Program-made: the position numbers and the translations under genes
The notes under the pieces: model-generated
Databases searched by the model: none
What the model saw: the letters and a program-made list of their open reading frames with translations, nothing else
What the model was told of the DNA's origin: nothing
Origin: Sesamum alatum
Lineage: Eukaryota; Streptophyta; Magnoliopsida; Lamiales; Pedaliaceae
Direction: 5' to 3'
Length of the DNA: 64,000 bases
Assembly (NCBI GenBank): GCA_034509735.1
Contig: JACGWO010000004.1
Coordinates: forward strand, 18,333,395-18,397,394
In this document: piece after piece, positions 46,574 through 57,119 of the stretch
Numbering within the stretch: the stretch's first letter is position 1
Layout of the letters: each line of letters opens with the position of its first letter

Positions 46574-48651
46574 TCTTGATCATTAAAGCATGTCGTTTCT
46601 TGCTTTTAATTCATGTGATAATTGCGTTGTTGGTATTTTTCAATTTTTCTTGGGAATCGGGGGTGAAAAATTGAACGAAGAACGAAGAAGCCCGACCAGC
46701 CGGAGGCTGGCCGCGCACAGTCGTGGGCACAGGCTGAGCAGCCGCGCGCGCAAGCAGGGGAAGCCTGCGTGTGGCCGCCCGGCCGGATGCGCCAAACTGC
46801 GCGCAGCAGACAGACACGCAACCAGAGTGGCTACGTGCGAGCGCGCGCACAGGGGGCTGGGCCTCTGGGCGCGCACGCACGCAGACGAAAGTGGCTGCGC
46901 GTGCGCGGGCACCAGGCGGCGCCGCCAGGCGCGCGCGCACGTAGACAGTGGTGTCTGCGAGCGCGCGCACTGCGCAGGGGGCAGACGCGCGGCTGGCGAC
47001 CAGCAGGCCTTCGCGCGCCCGAGGCATGGCAGCCTGCGCGCGCGCAACGGCCTGCCGGAACGCCAGGCCGCGTGGCCTGCTGCCGACCAGCAGCGCCTGC
47101 GCGCACACCGGCAGGCTGCTACCGGTGCAACTAGGATTTTACCCTATTTTTGTTCTTTTATTTATTTTTCAGTTTTTAATTTTTTAATTAATTCTGAAAA
47201 TTCATTTTTTTGTTCAATTTTGCCTAATTTTCTAAGACATTATTTGGGGAAGTAAAATATATTGGATTTGTAATCCCCGGAATATTTTACTTAAAAATAA
47301 TGAGGAAAGGTTTTCCTAAAACGAGAAAATATTATTACCAATGATTATGCTATATTTTCACATGCTACGCATTTATTTATTCATCTTGAATAATTATGAT
47401 TGGTTATCGTGTATTATTGGTATGTTGTTATTATGTGATTGGATCATATGATTACGTGTGTTGGATTCATACGGATGATCACGAGCCCTAGACCGAATGT
47501 ATGGTTTAATTTCATGTTGGGCCTGTGTGCCTCTTTTACTGCTTTCTCCTTCTCTCTTTCTAGTTGCCTTGGAATAATATGGCATTCTATCTCCCTCCTT
47601 ATGTACTCCCCCCGGGTTTTCGCTGGGGTTTCTATTTTTTAAATATGTAATGAGAGTAGAATAGGAGTGAGGTTTTAATTTTTATGTAATTGATGGAGAA
47701 GAAGGAAGGTCCACATGGAGAGCCCAGACTGGAGGTTCGAAGGCGTTTCCATGAAGTGAGGAAAGAGAAAAGAGACCAAGGCCCATTAGAATGATGATTG
47801 GGTTACTATTAATGAAGTGAGGAAAGAGAAAAGAGACCAACCCTAGATTGACCATAGATCCACTGCGGGCTCAGTGGATCGCATAGGATTCGGGCTCGTG
47901 ATCATCCAACAGGGGCGTGCTAGGCTTTAATTTTGCATGTGGTTATTATGATGGATGGATGACGTTTTTTATTTATCATATAACTGTTGTGGATGCATTT
48001 ATTTATTACGCATTATGGATGAATGTGTAGATGTATTATGTTATGAGATCTCGGTCTTTACTACTCTCACATTGGTTGGACCAATGTCCAAATATTAGAC
48101 CCTAGTCAAAATGGACATGAACTCTAGGAGTTTGTCCATGCCTTCCAATCCATGGCATAGTGGGAAGCTCATTGAGGTTAATAGCGTGGTCTCACGAGTC
48201 GTGGCACGTTATTGTACTTAAAAGAAGTTGCACTGTGTCTCGAACGAAAAATAGACCACTATTACCTATCTCACGAGTCGTGGGGGTAACAGTAGGTCGA
48301 TGGCTCGATCGATTGGGTCGGGTCTAACGCCCAATTAGCATGATTCGCTTGGAGTCCTCGGGATCATGTGAAAGGGTGAGGCAATAATCTTGGGAATCTC
48401 GTGGAATGAGAATGGTATGGTATACCTCCCACAGGATTTTTTCCTTGCAAATCGTAAAAGCGGGGCATGGAAAACATCGCTGTGGATCCAAGCCCACTAG
48501 GAAAGGGTTTCCCGAAACGTTTGAGAGTACCGTGTTTTCGTATAAATAGTGGGAGCATTAAATGACTAAAGACCATGCATTTAATTTTTATCAAAACCAC
48601 CGTCTTTTATATTCTGTTGATCGCGAACTCTGTTTTAAATGTAGATTTAAA
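46574..48651 (+). other. B2 leader, second part
   Basis: It resumes after the TCTTG duplication. It holds a GC-rich hairpin tract (46685-47130), including GTAGACA-GTGG-TGTCTGC near 46941-46958. It also holds the stem ACATTGGT-TGG-ACCAATGT at 48069-48087 and two CACGAGTCGTG motifs at 48193-48203 and 48272-48282. A local duplication copies the segment AATGAAGTGAGGAAAGAG at about 47750 and 47812; B3 has only one copy. No convincing protein is encoded. Confidence 0.7.
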
Positions 48652-49162
48652 ATGTCTAAGAACCCACTTTCAACCATTCTTGAGAAAACAAATTCAATGG
48701 AACCAATTACAACGACTGGTTACGTAATCTTAGGATAGTCCTGGATTATGAGAACCAAGGCGACGTCATGGACGAGCCTCTCCCTAAGACCTTACCGGAA
48801 GGATCCACGCTGGAAGAACGTGAGACGTTCGAGACTTGGCATAAGGATAACCGGAGGGTCCGTAGCGTCATACTTGCTTCTATGACGAATGAGATTCAGA
48901 AGCAGTATGAAAGGCTAGACGATGTCCCTTCCATCATGGCTCGCCTTAAGGATTGCTATGCAGTCCCGGACCGGCATACTAGGTATGTCGCGACCAAGGC
49001 ATTCGTTGGAACCAAAATGACAGAAGGATCCTCTATACAAGAGCACGGGGTTAAAATGCTTACCCTGGTGGAAAAGCTCGAGGACCTAAAGGCAGGTCTT
49101 GATAATGAAACGTACATAGATGTGATCCTCCAGTCACTCCTACCCTCCTTTGACCAATTTAT
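48652..49162 (+). pseudogene. B2 gag, frameshifted and truncated
   Basis: It starts MSKNPLSTILE at 48652. One base is missing near 48685 (GAGAAAAC against GAGACAAAC in B3), so the frame is lost after 11 codons. The proper gag frame is open again downstream (DEPLPKTLPEGS... to LLPSFDQFI). At 49163 the LTR of B3 cuts in after CAATTTAT. The remainder of gag and pol should lie beyond the window. Confidence 0.88.
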
Positions 49163-51159
49163 TGTTAGAATAGGTGACCATGTAAGCCAATTTTGGCGGG
49201 AATATGTAACCTATGTCTAGACAATTTCAGGTGTTTGATAAATCATTTATGAATAAATAAGTGAAAATTCATATGGCAACACTTTGTTTACGTTCACTTA
49301 TATCTGCTATTACATATCTGTTCACTACGCAAACAAAGCCCACGGACTGAGAATCGATTTCGGGGACTGGGACTACGCTTGGAGGTAGGTCTATGAAATC
49401 AGTCTTACCGAATCAGTCCGGAAATCTCCAAGTCAAGGAATCTCGAAAATGAGTACCGAGATTCCCCTTGAGACTTGCACTAAGCATCTACTATCGTATT
49501 TCATCGACGGGTGAAGAAGGTCGTCTAAGCAGTGTTAGTGGGTTAGCATGCTAGGAAGCAGCTGACTGAGGTGACTCGCGGGAACCGTCTTACGGAGGAC
49601 CTTGCGTATGGTCAGCAAGGTATGATGTGTACTCCCGGTTCCAATGGTATAGGTCAAGTCCTTTGACTTGAGGAACTGCTGAGTTTACCTGTACATCAGG
49701 TCTGTATCTTAGATATGGTGAGAGATTGCCAAAATACTCTTGAGTAGTCATAAGCCATGTCTAGTGCAGCTCTGGTGTACATAGTGACAGTGGTTTCCAA
49801 GAAAGGATCTGTCTCCTGTCAAAAGGCATTGACAGTTGAGTCTCATGTATGCTCTGTGTCTTGTCCCTAAAATCTGTGGCCACAGTAACTGAACAGAAGG
49901 GAAGGTTTCCCTTGCGGCGTTTAGTAAGGATAGACCGATACTTAGATCCAAAATGGGTACCTACATTTTCCGTGCCCTAGACCCTAAGTGATGAGACCGA
50001 AGACAGAAGGACAAGTGTACTGTTAGAGCCTAAATGTTCATCCCCGAATATTTCACCTAGTCTCTAGTGCCATGGACCGTTGCTAGATGGCCACCCATGG
50101 TAATGGACGGATTCTAGGAATCCGACCAAATCTAGCTGAAAGGTGAACCTAAAGAGTCACACACTATCCACACACACTTAGTATTTAATTTGGAATTAAA
50201 TATTGGAGTAAAGGAATGATTAAATTGGATTTAATCGGGTCCTATATTTTCTTGGAAAATTAATTCCTTCTATTTGATAAAGGGAATTAAATTAATAAAT
50301 TGGATTTATTAAGGGAATTAATTTAATGGGCCTAGAATAAATATTAATATTTATTTATTATATTTATTTGGCTTCTTGGAATATTTAATAGGATTTAAAT
50401 ATTCCATTAAATTAAATTAATGGTTGAGATTTAATGGGAGAGATCAAAGGCTAGGATTGAATTTGACAAGGTCAAATTCTACTTTGACTAGGACTTTATA
50501 TAGGTCAAAATCCTAGTCAAATTAAGCTTCTAAAGAGGTGGAGTTTTAAAGAGGATTAAACTCCTCCTCTATATAAACCCCTAGCCTCCTACACATTAGA
50601 GGATGATGATTCTTGAAATTCCAACACACACACAACAAACTCCCTCTCTCGTTTCTCTCCCTCTCGTCCGCCCTCTCTCTCTCTCCGAGAAAAACATCTT
50701 TTCTTGTTCTCTTGTTCTTGGAATATTAGAACATTGATGAATCAATACCGTTAATTCATAACGTGTTGTTGATTCATCCACTCCAATAAATTATATTTGC
50801 TCGTTGCTAGCACGACGTTCAAGATACGTGGGTGGATCGTGTGTCACGATTTGGAGGGTCTCAAGAACGAGATCTTGGTGCAAAACGGGGAACAACGCGT
50901 GTAGCCATTGAAGACGAAAATGACAACGGGTAGGTCTCGTTTTAATATTTTCGTCTCTTTTAATTTTCAACCCTATGGCCTCCATGATTATTGTATGTTG
51001 TTTATTCATGATATACACCGAACACCCGGGAAATTTCAAGGGCACACCCCTTGAAACGTGTTCTTGAATTTAAAAGCATGTTTTAAATTCTGTATTTTAT
51101 TTTATACCGCGCTTCCGCATTCGCGCAATTTTCCCGAGACGATCCACGCATCCTTTTCA
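49163..51159 (+). repeat. B3 5' LTR (1,997 bp)
   Basis: TGTTAGAATAGGTGACCATG to CATCCTTTTCA. TATA box TATATAAA at 50570-50577 followed by a CT-rich stretch (50640-50690). The LTR-end hairpin is a perfect 9-bp stem (TTTCAAGGG 51034-51042, CCCTTGAAA 51048-51056). Triloop repeats include TTAATAAAT-TGG-ATTTATTAA. Confidence 0.93.
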
Positions 51160-51160
51160 G

Positions 51161-51172
51161 TAGTTTCGGAGC
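51161..51172 (+). other. B3 primer-binding site, altered
   Basis: TAGTTTCGGAGC stands where the other elements have TGGTATCAGAGC: three changes in 12 bases, while the next nine bases (CCGGTTCGG) are unchanged. It is either damage after insertion or a site that no longer pairs well with initiator tRNA-Met. Confidence 0.7.
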
Positions 51173-52987
51173 CCGGTTCGGTGTATAGGCCTAGGGTTTA
51201 TGTGCGTTTTAAGCATGAAAAGTGATCTTGGCATGTTTTTAATTAAATCTTAATTTTCTTGATTTTAAAGCATGTCGTTTTATTGCTTTCTATTCATGTG
51301 AATTTCTACGAATTGGTATATTCTGTTTTTCTTGGGAAACGGGGGTGAAAAAAAATTGAACAGAAAACGAGAAACACCGCAACCGGCTGGCCGCGCGCAG
51401 CCATGCGCTGCCGGCAGGGTAGACGTGCGCAGGCAAGGGAAGCCTGCACGCGCCCGCCCAGCCGGTTGCGCAGGGCAGCGCACACGCAGGGCGGCACCTC
51501 CAGGCGCGCGCGCACGCAGATGAGGGTGTCTGTGCGCGCGCGCCCGACAGGCGTGCCCAGTGCACGTCTGCGCCAGCAGGCCAGCGCGCGCGTGAGGCAC
51601 GGGAGCCTGCGCGCGCGACGGCCTGCCGGAACACCAGGCCGCGCAGCATGCTGCCGGCCAGGCGCGCGCGCACGCAAGCAGGGGCCTGTGCATGCACGCC
51701 CGGCTAGGCAGCGCCTGCGCGCGCGCAGGGGCGGCAGGCTAAGCCTGCTGCCCTGTGCGCCCTGCCGGCGGCGGCGGCCGGTGCTGCAGCTAGGGCTTTG
51801 AACCCTAGTATTGTTTTCTTTTTCTTTTTAATTTATTTTCAGTTTTAATTTTGAATAAATTCTGAAAAATTCGTTTCTTTGGGTTCAATTTTGCCTAATT
51901 TCCTAAAGACATTATTTTAGGAGTAAAATATATTGGATTTGGAATCCCGGGGTTATTTTACTTGAAGTAATGAGGAAATATTTTCCTAAAACGAGAAAAT
52001 ATTGTTACCAATATTTGTGTTTTATTTTTCACACGTTGCGCAAATGTTCATTTATTTCTTATCTTGAATGATTATGATTGGAAATCATGAATTGTTGGTA
52101 TATTGTAATTATGTGAATAGATCATGTGATTATGTATGTTGGATGGAAATGGATGATCACGAACCCTTGACCGAATGTATGGTTTAATTTTCTGTTGGGC
52201 CTGTGTGCCTCTTTTACTGCTTTCTCCTTCTCACTTTCTAGTTGCCTTGGAATAATAAGGCATTCTACCTCCCTCCTTATGTACTCCCCCGGGTTTTCGT
52301 TGGGGTTTCTATTTTTTAATATGTAATGAGAGCAGACTAGGAGTGAGGTTTCTATTTTTGTAATTGGTGGAGAAGAAGGAAGGACCACATGGAGAGCCCA
52401 GACGGGAGGTCCCTTGGAGTTTTCCATGAAGTGAAGAAAGAGAAAAGAGACCAAGGCCCATCAGCATGATGATTGGGTTGCTATTAATGTAATAGTATAG
52501 GACCAACCCTAGATTTACCATAGATCCACTGCGGGCTCAGTGGGTCGCTTAGGATTCGGGCTCGTGATCATCCAACAGGGCGTGCTAGGCTTTAATTTTG
52601 CATGTGGTTATTATGATGGATGAATGAGTTTTTATTTATTATATAACTGCTATGGATGGTTTAATTTACGCATTATGGATGAATGTGTGAATGTTTATTT
52701 ATTATGAGATCTCGGTCATTTACTACTCTCACATTGGTTGGACCAATGTTGAAATATTAGACCCTAGACAAAAATGGACATGAACTCTAGGAGTTTGTCC
52801 ACGCCTTCCAATCCAGGGTATAGTGAGGAAGCTGTTTTAGGTTAATAGCGTGGTCTCACGTGTCGTGGCACGTTATTGTACTTAAAAGAAGCTGCACTAT
52901 GACATGAACGAAATGGGCTGCTGTTACCTGTCTCACGAGTCATGGGGGTACCAATGGGTCTGTGGCTCGGTCGATTGGGTTGGGTCT
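51173..52987 (+). other. B3 leader, first part
   Basis: Non-coding leader up to A2. It contains the GC-rich tract 51375-51790 with a long CG-rich stem around GCAGATGAGGGTGTCTG (about 51500-51540). It also holds ACATTGGT-TGG-ACCAATGT at 52731-52749 and decayed CACGAGTCGTG motifs near 52857 and 52934. Arg-rich reading frames in the GC tract are on both strands and not conserved. Confidence 0.7.
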
Positions 52988-55214
52988 TGAAGGACAAGCG
53001 GATCCGCCCGGGAGCGCGAGCGGAAGCGAGAAAAGCGAGAAATTGCGTAAATTTAAATCAAATTCAAAAATACGTAAATCCCAAGGGGTGTACCCTTGGG
53101 TGCTCAACCGGGCGTTCGATGTAGGATGTGTAAATATTAAAACATATATTTAAACACATAGGGCATAGATATACAAATGAAATCAATCAAAGCGTAATAA
53201 ACCGTTACCTTTGATTGTTTAGCGTATGCTCCCGGCTACTAGCGTTGTTCCTTCTCCAGAATGCTCACGAAATCCAAACGTATGGATTCTCCAAAGGTGA
53301 TCCACACCACACCGGAAGAAACACACGTTCTTCTTGCTAGAAAAGAACGGGTTTATGAAGGAATCGGTTTAAGAGAAGAACACTATGAATTAGTGTTCTC
53401 TTAAACTTACTTTGTTCTTCTTCTTGATTCAAAATCAAGTGAAGAACACAAGTGTAAGAGAGGGAGGGAGCACGAAATTTTGAGAGAGAGGAGAGGATTT
53501 TTGTCTTCTCTTTTTCCTAGAAAAAGATGAATAATGAATCACTTATGCTTGGTGTTGTATATTTTCATATATATACATAATTAATGTGATTATTGGAATG
53601 TGTCTAGGTTCATCCAAGGATGTCTAGATTCATTCCAATCAATCACCATCAATTCTTCAATCAAGCCTACCAAAATTTATGGTATGATCAAATCATACCA
53701 AAAGGGAGGAGCTTGATTGGAGTTGATTTGTCTCTTTCCAAAAGAGATATGTCAACATACCACCTAGCATGAAACATGGCTGATTTTGCTTCCTCCAAGG
53801 GAGCGTGTCGGCCATGTTTAATTAAGGAAAAAAGTCCAACTTCTTCCCATTCCAAATTAAGAATTATTTCTCCTCTCGGGTATAATTTAACGGACCGGGT
53901 TTTATCGTAATCCAATTACGACGAACCCAATATTAAATCCAATTTAATGTCCACTTAAATTATTCCCGTTGATCTTTTAATCCAATTAAAAGGTCCAACG
54001 TCTCAACATCTCAACTTTCCATATTTAATCGAAAATTCAATTTACCGATTAAATGAAAGCCCGATACAATATCGGCCCGTCCATCCAATGGACTTTCCCT
54101 TAAGTAATCCAATTACTTATTTTATCCTTCGAGATTGACTCCAAGTCGATCTCTCAATCTCCTCGGTGATTTGTGTGTGACCCTTTAGGTTCACCCTCAG
54201 CTAGACTTGGGCCCGTGTCCCACAAGGGCCCGTTACCATGGGTGGCCGTCTAGCAACGGTCCATGGCACTAGAGACTAGGTGAATTGGCGTGAACATTTA
54301 GGCGCCGATTCCGTACGGGTACGATCCTTCCGTCTATCGTCTCCCGGCCTTAGTCTAGGGTATGGAATTGGGCGTCGGTTCCCATCCTTGACTAAGCATC
54401 TATGCTTAATACTCGAGACCACGTATGCTTCATTGCGTCGACACAGGAAACCATTCCCTGTTCGACCAACCACTGTGGCCACAGCTTCAAACAGCATGAA
54501 CGTGTCTCCGAGTGCATAGGAGATACCTCTGTCACATACTGACAGGGGACGGATCCTCTTCTTGGAATCCACCGTCCTCGCTACACATTCTGACTGCACT
54601 GGACAAGGCTTATAATGATCATCTTACAGAATGATCACCTCTCGCCAGATCCAAGATACAGCCTTCCTGTGCACGTGACTGCCATGATTCCTCAAGTCTG
54701 AGGATTACTCCCGTACTATCGGAACCGGGGAATTCAATCATACCGACCAAGCCTCCAAGGTTTCCATATGATGATCCCCGCGAGTCAGTCTAGTCGGCTC
54801 GACCCCAGTCGACCAACCCATCAAGACCGTGTAGGCGTCCCACGCCTGTCGCCGATGAAACACGACACTCATCCAATGAACACGACTCTTGATGCAAGTC
54901 TCAATAGGACTCTCGATGCCCTGTCTCGAGGTCCTCGACTTGGAACGTTTCAGACCAACTCTTAATCAGTTGGTTTCATGACCACCATCCAATGCGTGGC
55001 CCAACTGCATGAGTTGTTATCCATGGTCTGTGGGCTTTGTTGCGATATAAGTTAAACACCGTTTTAACAAATGTAAGATGAGCGCAACAAAGAAGGTACC
55101 ATTGGTGACGAATACTCATCTTATTCATCACATAATAATATTACATTTACATCAAGTTGTCAGATAGGTTAGAAATCGCCAAACCTATTGGCTTTCTGGT
55201 CACCTATTCTAACA
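52988..55214 (-). repeat. A2 3' LTR
   Basis: 2,227 bp, TGAAGGACAAGCGG to CACCTATTCTAACA on the plus strand. The 107-codon sense frame is intact (54276-54599), as in A1. Confidence 0.92.
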
Positions 55215-56905
55215 ATCTCCCACTTGACCTAAAGCCAATCACCCATTGACCTCAAACCTCTTATTCAGATGGTGAGTGTGGGCAACTTGCGACATGGGCT
55301 TAGCAAGTGGATCTGCTACGTTTTCTGCGGAGCTGACTCGGTCCAACCGAACGTCACTCCTGCCATCCATCTCTCTAAGAGATGGTAGCGTCTAAGAATA
55401 TGCTTGGATCGTGATGAGATCTCGGTTCCTTTGCTAGCGCTATCGTCCCGTTGTTATCATAAAAGATAATTATAGGCTTAGCAATGCTAGGTACTACGTC
55501 CAACCCATGGATGTAGCTCATCAACCAAACCACTCCTTAGCAGCTTCCAAAGCCGCTATGTATTCAAAACTGTATGGTGGAGTCCACCGTGGTAGCCTGC
55601 TTGGAACCTTTCCAAATAACCACGCCACCATTAAGTCTTAACACATAACCAGACTGAGACTTGGCATCATCGTCATCCGACTGGAAGCTAGCGTCGCTAT
55701 AGCCTTCCAGTATCAACTCTCCATCGTCGTAGATCAAGAACATGTCCTTAGTCCTTTTCAGGTACTTCAGGATAGTCTTGACTGCACTCCAGTGTGCCTC
55801 CCCGACACACGACTGATATCGACTTGTTACACTCAAAGCGAAAGCCACATCATGTCTAGTGCACTGAACAACATACTGTATGTTGCCTACGGCTGAAGCA
55901 TAGGGGACGTCTAACATCCGTTTAAGCTCCTCATCAGTCTTAGGAGACTGCTTCTTGGATAACTTAATTCCATGCCTCATAGGAAAGAATCCTCGTTTTG
56001 AGTTCTCCATCTTGAATCTCTTCAAGACATTCTCAATGTACGAGGACTGGGCCATTCCTAACATCCTTCTAGATCTATCCCTGTAGATCTTGATGCCAAG
56101 GATGTAGGATGCCTTGCCCATATCCTTTATGGAGAATTGCGTTGACAACCAAGCTTTAGTGGTACCCAACATCTTAGCGTCATTCCCAATGAGCAAGATG
56201 TCATCCACGTAAAGCACCAGAAACGCAACTGAGCTCCCACTGATCTTCTTGTATACACAAGGATCGGACTCGTTTTTTATGGAATCATATCCCCGTATGA
56301 CTTCATCAAAACGTATGTTCCAGCTTTAGGTTTAACCCCTTTTGGTGGATCTGCTAGGGTCCAAACCTTGTTTGTACCCATCGAGTCGATCTCGGATCTC
56401 ATGGCCTCAAGCCACTTGTCCGAATCGATGTCCGACATCGCTTCTCCGTACGTCTTTGGATCATTATCCAACTGACTGATCAGGCCCAGAAATCCATACC
56501 TATCAGGTGCATGGGATACTCTGGCCGACCTACGGAGGACTGGAATAATATCAGTGGGAACCACTGGCTCAGATGTCACTGCCGCCTCATGGGGTACCTC
56601 ACTTGATTCCTCAAGGAGCACCTCATCGCGTCGACTATCCGATGGAAAACCTTTTTCCAAGAACACTGCATTTCGCGAGACAAAAACCTTTTGCTCGGAG
56701 GGATCATAGAAATAATACCCCGCAGTTTCTTTCGGATAGCCGATAAACCTGCATAAACTAGACCTCGAGTCCAGTTTATCTCCCACTAATCTCTTGACAT
56801 ATGCGGGGCAACCCCACACTTTCAAGTATTTGTAGGAGGCAGGCTTGCCATGCTATATCTCATATGGCGTCTGGAATACCCTTTTAGATGGCGCCAAGTT
56901 CAATA
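55215..56905 (-). pseudogene. A2 pol remnant (integrase tail, RT, RNase H)
   Basis: On the minus strand, 56277-56825 encodes the integrase C-terminal part (VKRLVGDKLDSRSSLCRFIGY) and linker. It is joined after GVKPKAGT to a later RT segment, so a second deletion removes the N-terminal half of RT. 55564-56217 encodes the rest of RT with YVDDILLIGND near its start and the first part of RNase H, ending early at DSTIQF. Remaining RNase H lies in broken frames to about 55250. The domain order is copia, and the element could not encode gag or protease. Confidence 0.88.
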
Positions 56906-57105
56906 ACATTAATATTATTCTGAAAATAAGCATGCAATTTTAGATCCAATCTAACAAAATTAAGCATGCCAAAAGTCCATTAAATCCAAACAATTGAATC
57001 ATCATATTATTCATATATTTATGTAATCTAACATGCCAATAAAGCCATTTAAAAGCAAGTAGATCATGCCAAACACATAGATCTATGCCCCTTACATCGA
57101 ACCGG

Positions 57106-57117
57106 GCTCTGATACCA
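57106..57117 (-). other. A2 primer-binding site (initiator tRNA-Met)
   Basis: TGGTATCAGAGC on the minus strand, two bases inside the 5' LTR edge. Confidence 0.9.
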
Positions 57118-57119
57118 CT

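Larger units (their letters stand above)
36157..49162 (+). mobile_element. Element B2: copia element, left part, with A1 nested
   Basis: A plus-strand type B element: shortened 5' LTR 36157-37135, primer site 37137-37148, leader 37149-37236 continued at 46579-48651, and broken gag 48652-49162. A1 (minus) sits in the leader with a TCTTG duplication. B3 interrupts gag at 49163. The LTR's first T is lost or changed (the sequence reads GCGTTAGAATAGG), so the left edge is uncertain by one base. The pol and 3' LTR should follow B3. Confidence 0.85.

Noticed and set aside
46590..47255. 221-codon plus-strand reading frame rich in Arg, Ala and Gly, with similar frames at 19115-19768 and 51280-51801
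   Set aside because: These lie in GC-rich leader tracts where stop codons are rare in all six frames. Frames overlap on both strands and their translations are not conserved between B1, B2 and B3.
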